Positions 40,397 to 48,833 of a DNA stretch of 64,000 bases are shown piece by piece. Numbering within the stretch: position 1 is the first letter of the stretch; the number at the start of each line of letters is the position of its first letter. A program made the translations under genes and the position numbers. The notes below the pieces were generated by a model. That model searched no databases and was not told where the DNA came from. It saw nothing but the letters and a program-made list of their open reading frames with translations. Source of the stretch: CAZTDU01 sp964617355 (GTDB lineage Bacteria > Pseudomonadota > Gammaproteobacteria > Burkholderiales > SG8-39); contig CAZTXP010000078.1 of assembly GCA_964617355.1 (NCBI GenBank), positions 31,331 through 95,330 on the forward strand, in the 5' to 3' direction.

Positions 40397-42076
40397 ATGA
40401 ACGATCTCACCACCCCCGTCATCGACCCGATCACGCTCGAGATGCTCTGGCGACGCCTCGTCTCCATCGTCGGCGAGCTCGGCTCGACGCTGCGGCGCAC
40501 CTCGTTCTCGACCGTGGTGCGCGACATCGGCGACTATGGCTGCGGCATCTTCGACGCCGAAGGGCGCCTGCTCGCGCAGACGCCGGACAGCACGCCCGGC
40601 CTCTGCGGCCCGCTCGGCTCGATGCTGCGGCACATGCTGGTCGCGCATCCGCCCGCAACGCTGGAGGAAGGCGACGTTGTCATCGGCAACAACCCGTGGA
40701 TGGCGAGCGGGCACCACAACGACATCAGCATCATGGCGCCCGCCTTCCACAAGGGAAAGCTGATCGGCTTCGTCGCCACCTGCTGCCACCACGTGGACAT
40801 CGGCGGCCGGCGCGCCACCACCGAGAGCCGCGACAACTACGAGGAAGGCCTGCGCATCCCGACGCTGAAGTTCTACCGCAAGGGAGAGCCGAACCGGGAC
40901 GTGTGGTCGTTCATCGAGCAGAACGTGCGCTCGCACGAGACCGTGATGGGCGACCTCGGCGCACAGGTCTCGGCCTGCCACGTCGGCTGCGAGCGCATGC
41001 GGGAGATCTGCGAGGAGATGGGCTGGACCAACCTGCAGGCCCTCGCCGGCGAGATCGTCGAGCGCAGCGAGTCCGTGACGCGCGCCGAGATCGCCAAGCT
41101 TCCCAAGGGCACGTGGACGCACGAGCAGAAGCTCGACATCGTCGGCGGCGAGACGCTGGTCATCCGCACCGCCGTGACGATCTCGGGCGACGAGATCACG
41201 GTGGACTACGCCGGCACCTCGCCGCAGGTGAAGCCGGCGATCAACTGCACGCTGACCTATACCGCGGCCTACACCGTGTTCGGCGTACTCTGCATGCTCG
41301 ACCTGCCCGTGTCGGTGAACGAGGGGACGCTGCGGCCGATCCGGGTGGTGGCGCCCGAGGGCAGCATCCTCAACTGCACCTTCCCCGCGCCGGTGTTCGG
41401 GCGCACCGCGATCGGCAACTTCCTGCCCGATTGCGTGTACCAGGCGATCGCTCCGGCGGCGCCCGAGCGCGTCTGTGCGGGCGCCGGCGCGACGCCGATG
41501 TGGGGCCAGTACATGTTCGGCAAGCGCCGCGACGGCGCGGACTTCGCGCCGTTCAACGTGTCCTCGGGCGGGCAGGGTGCGCGCGCGGCGCGCGACGGCG
41601 TGTCCTGCCTCGCGTTCCCTTACAACGTCGGCAACACGCCGGCCGAGGTGATCGAGTCGGAAGTGCCGATGATCGTCGAGGAGAGGTCGCTCTGGCAGGA
41701 CTCGGCCGGCCCGGGCAAGTATCGCGGCGGCTTCGGCCAGAAGTACGTGCTGCGCATGCTCGATGGCGACCACGGCCCGGTGGGCGACGTGCTGGCGAGC
41801 TTCCGCGGCGGGCGCTTCATCCACCCGGTGCCGGGCGTGCTCGGCGGCGGCGATGCGCCGAACGGGTTCCTGTCGATCCGCGGCACGCGTGACGACGCGG
41901 GCCGGCAGGTGATCGTGCGCGCGGGTGACCGCATCGTCAGCCACATTCCGGGCGGCGGCGGCTACGGCGATCCGAAAGCGCGCGACCGCGAGGCGGTGGC
42001 ACGCGACCTGAAGAACGGGCTGATATCGGCGGCTCAGGCGCGCGACGTGTACGGATACGAATCCAACTCGGCTTAG
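40397..42076 (+). CDS. hyuB: Hydantoinase B/oxoprolinase family protein, subunit B
   Basis: A 559-residue partner of HyuA, ten bases downstream. Conserved segments include ITLEMLWRRLVSI, CGIFDAEGRLLAQ, GDVVIGNNPWMASGHHNDISIM with likely metal-binding residues, and HHVDIGGRR. The C-terminal IVSHIPGGGGYGDP is the family signature. The stop codon overlaps the 3' end of the opposing 502-aa gene by four bases (TTAG). The rest of the pathway probably continues past the cassette at 46.4 kb. Confidence 0.92.
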   Translation: MNDLTTPVIDPITLEMLWRRLVSIVGELGSTLRRTSFSTVVRDIGDYGCGIFDAEGRLLAQTPDSTPGLCGPLGSMLRHMLVAHPPATLEEGDVVIGNNPWMASGHHNDISIMAPAFHKGKLIGFVATCCHHVDIGGRRATTESRDNYEEGLRIPTLKFYRKGEPNRDVWSFIEQNVRSHETVMGDLGAQVSACHVGCERMREICEEMGWTNLQALAGEIVERSESVTRAEIAKLPKGTWTHEQKLDIVGGETLVIRTAVTISGDEITVDYAGTSPQVKPAINCTLTYTAAYTVFGVLCMLDLPVSVNEGTLRPIRVVAPEGSILNCTFPAPVFGRTAIGNFLPDCVYQAIAPAAPERVCAGAGATPMWGQYMFGKRRDGADFAPFNVSSGGQGARAARDGVSCLAFPYNVGNTPAEVIESEVPMIVEERSLWQDSAGPGKYRGGFGQKYVLRMLDGDHGPVGDVLASFRGGRFIHPVPGVLGGGDAPNGFLSIRGTRDDAGRQVIVRAGDRIVSHIPGGGGYGDPKARDREAVARDLKNGLISAAQARDVYGYESNSA

Positions 42077-43581
42077 CCGGATCCCGCCTGGCGTGTTCTC
42101 GCCTGATTGGCTCCCGGGGTGGAGCCCGAAGGCGGCAGGAGGTCCAGTGCCGAGGTCCTCAGCGCGAGTGCCGCGGACTCGACAATGCGTGTTGGAACTC
42201 GAAGGTCGCGCGCGATCTCTCGAAGCGTCGGCACACGGTCGTCCTGGCCGGATTCGCTATCGATCAGTTCGAGGATCTTCCTGCGCAGGGTGTGCTGAAG
42301 GGGATTTGTCGCGATTTGCGGATTACGCAGCGCCTTGCGGAACGGTTCCCAGTAATCGACCAGCGCGGAGAGATTGATCCGGCCGTCGATGGTCGGGAGC
42401 GGATCGCCCGACGTAAGCGACGCAGTCGATGCAACCTGAAATCCCATGGCGTCCTCGCGGTGCCAGGCGAACCAGACGGTGCTGCTGCTGAGTCCCGCCG
42501 CAAACTCGACCCATTCGGCGTCGTCGGGCAGCAGCATTGGATGATCAAAGCTCGCGTCGACGAGAATGTCCCAACTGGCACGCAGCATCGGCGGGGAACG
42601 TAAAGGTGCTTCGGGAAACTCGGCCGCCCCGCGGCGCGCCAGCCAGGCGCGAATCGCGACGAGATCCGGGTGCCCCGGCAGGAGTCGTTCCATGTTCGCG
42701 GCGACGGTCGCGATCAGGGGAATGCGCGGATTCGGTTCCAGAAGCAGGACGTGCGCGGCGAGGATGCCGAGCAAGGGATTCTCGAACTTTTCGTGCAGGA
42801 GCCCGCTCATTCCCTCTGCGTCAACGCTGGCGCGGCCCATGGCCAGCGCCTGCTTTGCCAGTTCCGCAAGCCACAGGTTCTCGTCGGTAGGCTGGAAGGA
42901 TTCATATGGCGGCCCCATGACAATGGAGGCGCCGTACAGATCGGTGACGCGCTGCTTGCCCAAACGCAGGCAATCCGCGAACAGCGTGCTGCGCCAGTGC
43001 GGGCTCGCGACTATCGGCATCTGCACCGTCGCGCCCGTGGCGGACCGCTGGGTCAGCAGGTAGGTTCCGGGTTCGACTTCGATCCGGATCGCACCGAAAC
43101 CGAGATTGCCGTCCCGCTCGCCATCGGTCTCCAAGTTCGCAAGCACCCTGCCAGCCAGGGTTTGCACGGTGAGGCCTTTCCATGGAGCACTCGGTTCGCC
43201 GCTACCGGGAACCTTGAGCGAGTCGCGCACAAGAATCGCGATTTCGCCGCCATTGCCGCGCCGCAGCGCGGGAAGATCCCTCAGCCCGCGCGCGATTCGC
43301 TCATGGAACTCGTGTGTCGTGCCCGAGTTGGTCAGCGGCGCCGGCGAATCGATCGTCAGTCGCGGTCCCTGCACGGTTACATCCGTCCCCGCGACTTCGA
43401 ACAGGCGGTCTTCGAAGCGCCCCCCGGCTTTGAAACGCGCCTTATAGATGCCCGGGGGCAGTTCGATGCGCAATGTTCCAGCGCCCGAGGCCAGCTTTGC
43501 GCGCCGGCCGTCGGTCACTACGATCTCCGTACCGGCGTTTGCCCGGAGCGTCGCGACGAGTGCGCGCCTGTCGGGACTCAT
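42073..43581 (-). CDS. Unknown 502-aa protein of the caspase cassette
   Basis: Not recognised as a known family. Two beta-rich PEGA-like or carrier-like segments are visible: TLRIELPPGIYKARFKAGG near residues 36-54 and IRIEVEPGTYLLTQRS near 150. The middle is helical, with EKFENPLLGILAAHVLL around 245-260 as a possible short repeat. The C-terminal TLREIARDLRVPTRIVES (about 445-465) could be a helix-turn-helix. There is no signal peptide or membrane span. The ATG overlaps the caspase stop as ATGA, so it is made with the caspase. It could be the caspase substrate, regulator or sensor. Confidence 0.75.
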   Translation of the reverse strand: MSPDRRALVATLRANAGTEIVVTDGRRAKLASGAGTLRIELPPGIYKARFKAGGRFEDRLFEVAGTDVTVQGPRLTIDSPAPLTNSGTTHEFHERIARGLRDLPALRRGNGGEIAILVRDSLKVPGSGEPSAPWKGLTVQTLAGRVLANLETDGERDGNLGFGAIRIEVEPGTYLLTQRSATGATVQMPIVASPHWRSTLFADCLRLGKQRVTDLYGASIVMGPPYESFQPTDENLWLAELAKQALAMGRASVDAEGMSGLLHEKFENPLLGILAAHVLLLEPNPRIPLIATVAANMERLLPGHPDLVAIRAWLARRGAAEFPEAPLRSPPMLRASWDILVDASFDHPMLLPDDAEWVEFAAGLSSSTVWFAWHREDAMGFQVASTASLTSGDPLPTIDGRINLSALVDYWEPFRKALRNPQIATNPLQHTLRRKILELIDSESGQDDRVPTLREIARDLRVPTRIVESAALALRTSALDLLPPSGSTPGANQARTRQAGSG

Positions 43582-44609
43582 AGCGTTACCTCTTGCCAGC
43601 TGGCTTCGGTGGTGTCGATCATCGCACTGCGTCCCGGGATGCTGTCGAGCACGAGCTTGTAGTAGTTGTCGTCTAATTCCAGGATCGTGCCCCCTATGGC
43701 GAGCGGCGCTCGCCGGATTTCTTGCCCGCCTTGGTACACGACGACCTGCGTGCCCGCGGGAACCGGTGGATGCCCGTGGACCAAGACCTGCGCGCGCGCG
43801 CGACCGGCCCGCGTGACGAGCACTAGGTCGTTCGCCCCTGCCGGGGGACTGATTTCGGGTTCGAAGGTCACCGGCGAGCCGTTGAAGCGCGCTGGCCAGT
43901 GCTGGTGGACGTGCCCCTTGAGCACGGTGCCGGTGACCCGGCCCTGCTCGTCTCCGCGAGCTTCGCGAAGCGCGTCAAGCAGGGCCTTGGTGAACATCCC
44001 GCGTACACGCCCGGTCGCGGGCTCGATCTGTTCGCGAGCCTGCTGTCCGCGCCCGGCGGCGTAGGCTTCCAGTACCCGTACGTGGCCCGCCAGCGCCTGC
44101 CGGTCAGGGATCTTCATCGTCGGTTCGCGGATGGAGTCGGACAGGTCGACGTCCCGGCAGCAATCCATGACCAGCACGATCTCATCGAAAGCCGCGCTGT
44201 GCCGGATACGCTCCATGTAGCGCTTGCTTGCAATGTGATCGGGGTCATTGCGCGCCGCCTGCGCGGTGTAAAGCGCGGCTTCCGACATGCGTCGGCTGGC
44301 GAATCCGTGGCCGGCAAAGAAAAGGTACAGGCGCTCGCCGACACGGTCGCGGAACGTAACGCCATCGGGCTCGTACAGGAGCCTCGAGAGCGCGCGCCGG
44401 AACTCGATCTCGGCGGGGTGTGCGTCGTAGCGATCCGTCGGTGCCGGGAACTGGCTGGACTTGATGACGGCGATGTTGCCTGGTGGCACGTTACCGCCGT
44501 CGACGTCCTCCAGCCACTCGCGGAAGTCCTCGACATCGTTCTCCGGGCCTTCTAGGTTGGTCAGTCCCGGGTATGTATTGATTGCCAGTAGTAGCGCGTG
44601 GTGGGCCAT
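43578..44609 (-). CDS. Caspase-like cysteine peptidase (family C14)
   Basis: A 343-residue prokaryotic caspase-fold protease. It opens HALLLAINTYPGLTNLEGPENDV, the usual first strand of bacterial C14 enzymes. The catalytic histidine is His101 in LFFAGHGFAS, and the nucleophile is Cys151 (possibly Cys150) in VLVMDCCRDVD. Both dyad residues are intact. The p20-like domain covers residues 1-235. Residues 255-343 form a beta-rich C-terminal domain (GTQVVVYQGGQEIRRAPL) resembling the beta segments of the next gene's product. No signal peptide. It is transcribed four bases after the alpha/beta hydrolase. Likely substrates are the two cassette partners. Less GC-rich than flanking genes. Confidence 0.88.
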   Translation of the reverse strand: MAHHALLLAINTYPGLTNLEGPENDVEDFREWLEDVDGGNVPPGNIAVIKSSQFPAPTDRYDAHPAEIEFRRALSRLLYEPDGVTFRDRVGERLYLFFAGHGFASRRMSEAALYTAQAARNDPDHIASKRYMERIRHSAAFDEIVLVMDCCRDVDLSDSIREPTMKIPDRQALAGHVRVLEAYAAGRGQQAREQIEPATGRVRGMFTKALLDALREARGDEQGRVTGTVLKGHVHQHWPARFNGSPVTFEPEISPPAGANDLVLVTRAGRARAQVLVHGHPPVPAGTQVVVYQGGQEIRRAPLAIGGTILELDDNYYKLVLDSIPGRSAMIDTTEASWQEVTL

Positions 44610-44613
44610 GAGC

Positions 44614-46116
44614 CTAGTGGGAAACGATCCATCGCAGGCTGTCCAGCGTCGACAGGTCGTTGTCGAAGTCTCCATGCTTGCGCGAGTGCGACTGGAGGCC
44701 GTTCCCGCCGTCGGCAAGCGACCACACCATCCGGTCGGACGGCGTTCCAAGCCAGCCGCGGAGCTGATCCGACTCCGGATATGCCGGTGCGGTGAAGACC
44801 TGCGGCAGGTCGAGGAAACGCCGCATCCCGAGGAGGGGCGCGTCGGTCTCGTACTCGAGGAGGCCGGACACGAAATACAGCAGCGATGAAGGGTAGAGCG
44901 CGCGTCTCCAATCGTCGCCGAGCAGGCCGTCGGCCCGCTCGACATCGTCATTCATTCCGAACATCCGCATCCAGCGGATGCGCTCCCCGCGATGCGAGAC
45001 CGTCCAAGCCCAGAGCCGGTGGGTGTTCGCCGGCGCGAGCAGCACGACGTCGAACTGCGTCTGCGCCGGGAACCCCATCGCATCCACGGCGTCCAGCAGG
45101 TGGGAAATGTAGATGCCGCCGGTGCTGTGGCCGACGAGGTAGATTCGCTCGAGCGCGAGGCCCTGGTTCATGGCGTCCTTGAGCCGGTGCAGCAGCGCTG
45201 TTCCGGCGTGCAATTGCGGGTTGCCACCGAACGCGTCCAGGGTGTCCTGCTTCATTCGGTCCCAGAAGAAAGTCTTGCCGATGACGTCGCCGTAGAGTGC
45301 TCGAAGCACTTCCTCGACGACCGTTGCATGGAAGCCGTGGTCGCGTGAGTTAAGGATCCGCCATACAACCTTCGCGAGGATCTTGGCCACGTACCACGCG
45401 ACCCGTGCCATGGAAACGAGGCCCCGGGCGCCGGCGGCCGGGGGTGCGATTTCAGCGAGTACCGCCGCATCCATCTTGGTCGAGGCGGGCGCGACGCCAG
45501 CGGTCACCATCGCGCTGCGCACGCCAGCGGGGACGTCTGCCAGAGAGTGAAGTGCGCGGAGAAAGTCGGTGTCTGCCTCGAGATCAAGCTGGATTTCGTT
45601 CTCATCGATCATGCCGGCGGCCGCACGTGCGGCGCCATCGGCGAAGGCGCGCCCGTTCCCGTACAGCGGCGGTTTGCCTTGCGGATTCGCGAACCATGCG
45701 CGTACTTGAGCCTTGACTTCCACCGGATCGACCTGAGAGCCCTTCAGGCTGCGCGTGCCGTCCTGCATTCCCGTGCGGGCGAGCGCGTACTCCAACACCT
45801 TGCGCACGAGTTCCTGAAAGATGGGTTCCGCGGCGATCTCGCCTGCGTTGTTGCGCACGGCTTCGAGCGCACCCGATTCCCATACGAAGAACACCGGGTA
45901 GGCGCCGGCGTAGACATCCGCGTCCAACAGTCGCTGCGCGATATCCAGACCGGCTGCCTTGGGTACTAGGCCGCCGTGGAAGTGCAGGACCAGCCGCCTT
46001 CTGCCGGACGCGCGCAGCGCGGCGATGATCGCGTCGACCTCGGCCGGACCGTGGTCAGTGCCCGCACCGATGCATCCATTCCTGGAGTGGAGGTAGTGCG
46101 TCAAGGGTACGGCCAT
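44614..46116 (-). CDS. Alpha/beta hydrolase (lipase/esterase-like), first gene of the caspase cassette
   Basis: A 500-residue serine hydrolase. HFHGGL (45-50) is an oxyanion-type motif and the nucleophile elbow is GHSTGG (329-334) with Ser331 after YLV. The last histidine may be in SHSRKHGDFDND near the C-terminus. Between strand 1 and the elbow is a long helical insertion (residues 85-300) containing a hydrophobic stretch WYVAKILAKVVWRIL near 241-255 that could touch the membrane. The ATG at 46116 follows CGGAGG and a TATACT promoter; a longer frame upstream is therefore unlikely. Phospholipase or esterase action is inferred only. Confidence 0.8.
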   Translation of the reverse strand: MAVPLTHYLHSRNGCIGAGTDHGPAEVDAIIAALRASGRRRLVLHFHGGLVPKAAGLDIAQRLLDADVYAGAYPVFFVWESGALEAVRNNAGEIAAEPIFQELVRKVLEYALARTGMQDGTRSLKGSQVDPVEVKAQVRAWFANPQGKPPLYGNGRAFADGAARAAAGMIDENEIQLDLEADTDFLRALHSLADVPAGVRSAMVTAGVAPASTKMDAAVLAEIAPPAAGARGLVSMARVAWYVAKILAKVVWRILNSRDHGFHATVVEEVLRALYGDVIGKTFFWDRMKQDTLDAFGGNPQLHAGTALLHRLKDAMNQGLALERIYLVGHSTGGIYISHLLDAVDAMGFPAQTQFDVVLLAPANTHRLWAWTVSHRGERIRWMRMFGMNDDVERADGLLGDDWRRALYPSSLLYFVSGLLEYETDAPLLGMRRFLDLPQVFTAPAYPESDQLRGWLGTPSDRMVWSLADGGNGLQSHSRKHGDFDNDLSTLDSLRWIVSH

Positions 46117-46144
46117 CTGGGCGCCTCCGGGGGAGATGCACCAC

Positions 46145-46167
46145 AGTATAGGGTCGGGCGTCGCCCG
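46145..46167 (-). promoter_or_regulatory. Promoter and palindromic operator of the caspase cassette
   Basis: On the minus strand TATACT (46150-46145) is a near-consensus -10 box, 29 bases before the hydrolase ATG. Just upstream is the perfect inverted repeat CGGGCG-T-CGCCCG (46155-46167), which lies in the -10/-35 spacer. No good -35 box is present, suggesting activation or repression at this site. Confidence 0.45.
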
Positions 46168-46426
46168 GGGTTCCCTGGAATTGGTACGCAAACGCACAAA
46201 ACGTGGGGAGCTTGTGGCCCGACTCCGCATTGAAAAGGCGCTGCCGCGATGGTCAGGCTTGCGGCGCAATCACCCCGCGGGGGGCATCAGTTGCCGCGAG
46301 CGCAGCCGGCGGCCGAGGCAGGTCGGCTGGTTGCCTGTAGGCCGCTCGAGAGCGAGACGGCGCTATCGCGCCGACCGGGCGCGTGGTAATCATGTCAGCC
46401 TCACAAGCGTCGCGACGGGGCATGCC
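46168..46426. other. Intergenic region upstream of the caspase cassette and a Bug gene
   Basis: Together with the promoter block it makes a 310-base gap between the divergent hydrolase and Bug genes, the longest gene-free stretch in the window. It holds the cassette promoter at its left. The rest shows no convincing gene, tRNA or repeat. A clear rightward promoter for the Bug gene was not identified. Confidence 0.5.
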
Positions 46427-47395
46427 ATGACGACCAGACGACAGGCGATTGCGGCACTCGGCGCGATCACCGTTTCGAACTTCGCGCGCGGCGCGGACGC
46501 CGGGGCGTACCCGTCGCGCTCGATCCAGGTGATCGTGCCGCGCGCGCCGGGCGGCGGCTCGGACAACATCGCCCGCATCCTCTCGCCCGCGATGCAGAAA
46601 CGCATGGGGCAGGCCTTCGTGATCGAGAACCGGCCCGATGCGTCGGCGGTGGTCGGCGCGGTGGCGGTGTCGCAGGCGCAGCCGGACGGCTACACCGTGT
46701 TCCTCGCGGACAACGCCTTCTACCAGAACCCCGCGGTGCTCGGGAACCTGCCCTACGACACGCTGAAGCAGTTCTCCGGCGTGACGATGCTCGCGCAGGG
46801 GCCGGTGATCCTCGTCGCGCATCCGTCGCTGCCGGTGAAGGACGTGAACGAACTGATCCAGTACGCGAAGGCGAATCCCGGCAAGGTCAGCTACGGCTCG
46901 GGCGGCATCGGCGCGTCCACGCACCTCGCGGGCGTGCTCTTCGACCTCGCGGCCGGCGTGCAGACCACGCACGTGCCGTTCAAGTCGTCGGGCCCCGCGA
47001 TGCAGGCGCTGCTCGGCGGCCACATCTCGATGCAGTGGGGCGGCATCAGTTCGGCGCGCCAGCACGTCGAGGCCGGCAAGATCCGCGCGATCGCGGTCAC
47101 CGGCCGCCGGCGCGACCCGTCGATGCCGAACGTGCCGACCTTCGAGGAGGCGGGCCTGAAGGGCGTGGACATGACGAGCATCTGGGGCATCCACGCGCCG
47201 GCGGGCACGCCGATGCCGATCCGCCGCGTGCTGCGCGACATGCTCGTCGAGGTGATGCGCCTGCCGGAGGTGACCGCGAAGCTGGCCGAGCAGGGCTACG
47301 ACATCCTCGGCACCACGCCCGACGAGCACGACGCCGAGACGCGGCGCCTCGTGAACTTCTGGATCGAGCTCGGCAAGAAGATCAAGCTGAACTGA
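46427..47395 (+). CDS. Bug/TctC-family periplasmic solute-binding protein (5 of 8)
   Basis: A 322-residue receptor. The N-terminus MTTRRQAIAALGAITVSNFARG has an RRQ pair and could be a Tat-like or short Sec signal. The mature start is AYPSRSIQVIVPRAPGGGSD. Family segments ENRPDASAVVGAV, QPDGYTVFLA and THVPFKSSGPAMQALLGG are present, with Ser in place of Gly in the usual HxPYKG motif. The racemase gene follows after ten bases, so the ligand may be a hydantoin or an amino-acid derivative. Confidence 0.9.
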   Translation: MTTRRQAIAALGAITVSNFARGADAGAYPSRSIQVIVPRAPGGGSDNIARILSPAMQKRMGQAFVIENRPDASAVVGAVAVSQAQPDGYTVFLADNAFYQNPAVLGNLPYDTLKQFSGVTMLAQGPVILVAHPSLPVKDVNELIQYAKANPGKVSYGSGGIGASTHLAGVLFDLAAGVQTTHVPFKSSGPAMQALLGGHISMQWGGISSARQHVEAGKIRAIAVTGRRRDPSMPNVPTFEEAGLKGVDMTSIWGIHAPAGTPMPIRRVLRDMLVEVMRLPEVTAKLAEQGYDILGTTPDEHDAETRRLVNFWIELGKKIKLN

Positions 47396-47405
47396 GAGGC
47401 CGCAC

Positions 47406-48260
47406 GTGAAGAAGCCCCGATTGCTGCTGGTGCAGGCCTTCAGCCTGCCGGACAACGCGCGCTACGCGATGCGCAAGATGGCCGGTACGAAGGAACAGAT
47501 GATGATGAACTACGACGACGTCGCGTCGTCGTTCGAGGGCGTGGAGTGGGATCTCCACGCCGGCGCGCGCGCCGCGCACGGCGACTGGCCGGTGGAGACG
47601 CGCGAGGAGTTCATGCTGATCGGCGCCGCGCGGCTGCGCGTCGTGCGCGAGGCCAGCGAGAGCGGCAAGTGGGACGCGATCGTGCTGCTCGGCGGCGGCG
47701 ACCCGGGATACGTGGAATCGCGCGAGATCGGCCGGCGCTTCGGCGTCGCGGTGACGTCTTGTGCGCACGCCCAGATGCACCTCGCGCGCACGCTCGGCGA
47801 CCGCTTCTCGATCATCGACATCGGCGAGACGCACAACGCGCGCATGGCCGACCTCGTCGTCCAGTACCGATTCACGCACGAGTGCGCGTCGATCCGCAAC
47901 ATCGACTTCCCGCTGCCGCGTCCGCCGTTCGACGACGGCACGCGCCCGCACCACGTCGAGCGCGAGCGTGCCGCGAAGGGCGAGCGTTCCGAGATGCTCG
48001 AGGTGGCGGTGCAGGAGTCGATCGCCGCGATCGAGGAAGACGGCGCCGAGGTGCTGATGATCGGCTGCTCGGCGGCGTTCTGGCTGCAGCCCTACCTCCA
48101 GAAGCGCCTGACGGAACTCGGCTGGGACGTCCCGGTGCTCGAGGGCTACCGCTCGGCGATCGAGATGGCGAAGCTGCTGGTCGGCATGGGCGTCACCGCG
48201 AGCGGCGTCGCGTACCCGGTGGACCACCCGAAGAAGTGGCGGCGCCGCAAGGCGCCTTGA
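47406..48260 (+). CDS. Aspartate/glutamate/hydantoin racemase family protein
   Basis: A 284-residue cofactor-independent racemase-fold protein starting with GTG. The two catalytic cysteines are Cys119 (AVTSCAHAQ) and Cys221 (LMIGCSAAFW), placed as in Asp/Glu and hydantoin racemases. It also carries a GGGDPGY substrate loop near 97. It would interconvert enantiomers of an amino acid or 5-substituted hydantoin. It probably belongs with hyuA/hyuB at 38.3-42.1 kb, from which it is separated by the oppositely oriented caspase cassette. Confidence 0.85.
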   Translation: MKKPRLLLVQAFSLPDNARYAMRKMAGTKEQMMMNYDDVASSFEGVEWDLHAGARAAHGDWPVETREEFMLIGAARLRVVREASESGKWDAIVLLGGGDPGYVESREIGRRFGVAVTSCAHAQMHLARTLGDRFSIIDIGETHNARMADLVVQYRFTHECASIRNIDFPLPRPPFDDGTRPHHVERERAAKGERSEMLEVAVQESIAAIEEDGAEVLMIGCSAAFWLQPYLQKRLTELGWDVPVLEGYRSAIEMAKLLVGMGVTASGVAYPVDHPKKWRRRKAP

Positions 48261-48263
48261 TCA

Positions 48264-48803
48264 TTAGCCCGCGCCGAGGCGCCTGCGCAGTTCGGCGTAG
48301 CGCGCTGCGGGGCTGGCGCCGAATACCGGGTCGGCGCGATCGGGCACGGCCTTGCGGACCGCGTCCCAGTCCTCGGCGGTGAGCGTCTCGCCCGCCGCGC
48401 CGATGACGTCCTCCTCTTCCTTGGCGATGTGGTTGCCGTAGTAGACGAGGTAGGTCGCTGCCGCGATCTCCAGTTCCCCGCGCGGCAGCATCGCGCCGCC
48501 GAGCGCGCCTTCGATCTTCTCGCGCAGCGCCTCGCCCGCCTTGGCGATGACGCGGTGCTCCTGCTGCAGGCGCGCGATCGGCAGCTTCAATTCCGGACGC
48601 TTCGCCGCGAGGCGCGCGAAGGCGACATCCTCGCGGGGGTGGTGCACGCCGTCCGAGTAGTCGCGCAGGTACACCACGATGTCGGCCATGATCGACAGGT
48701 CGGGGTCCTCGCCGCGGTGGAAGGCGTCCAGCTGCGACTGCAGCAGGGCGAGGATCTTCTGGAACGAGGCGTGCTCGGCGCGCCAGGCGGTGACGGGGTC
48801 CAT
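48264..48803 (-). CDS. Hemerythrin domain protein
   Basis: A 179-residue four-helix protein of the hemerythrin HHE group. Iron ligands visible are His11 (AEHASF), His54/His55 with Glu58 (VHHPRED), His83 (QQEHRVI) and His125 with Glu129 (GNHIAKEEED). It probably binds a di-iron centre for oxygen or nitric-oxide sensing, storage or iron-sulphur repair. No regulatory domain is attached. It follows two thioesterase genes with a 30-base gap, and ends three bases from the convergent racemase gene. Confidence 0.87.
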   Translation of the reverse strand: MDPVTAWRAEHASFQKILALLQSQLDAFHRGEDPDLSIMADIVVYLRDYSDGVHHPREDVAFARLAAKRPELKLPIARLQQEHRVIAKAGEALREKIEGALGGAMLPRGELEIAAATYLVYYGNHIAKEEEDVIGAAGETLTAEDWDAVRKAVPDRADPVFGASPAARYAELRRRLGAG

Positions 48804-48833
48804 GCGGGAATCCTACGCCGAACCGGCGCCTAC

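Noticed and set aside
37627..40527. 966-codon open frame leading into the YbhB-family gene
   Set aside because: The upstream part is antisense to hyuA with no domain. The YbhB fold starts near the ATG at 38172.
46117..46269. N-terminal extension of the alpha/beta hydrolase to 46269
   Set aside because: The frame is open but the residues resemble no hydrolase start, and the TATACT promoter and CGGAGG site point to the ATG at 46116.
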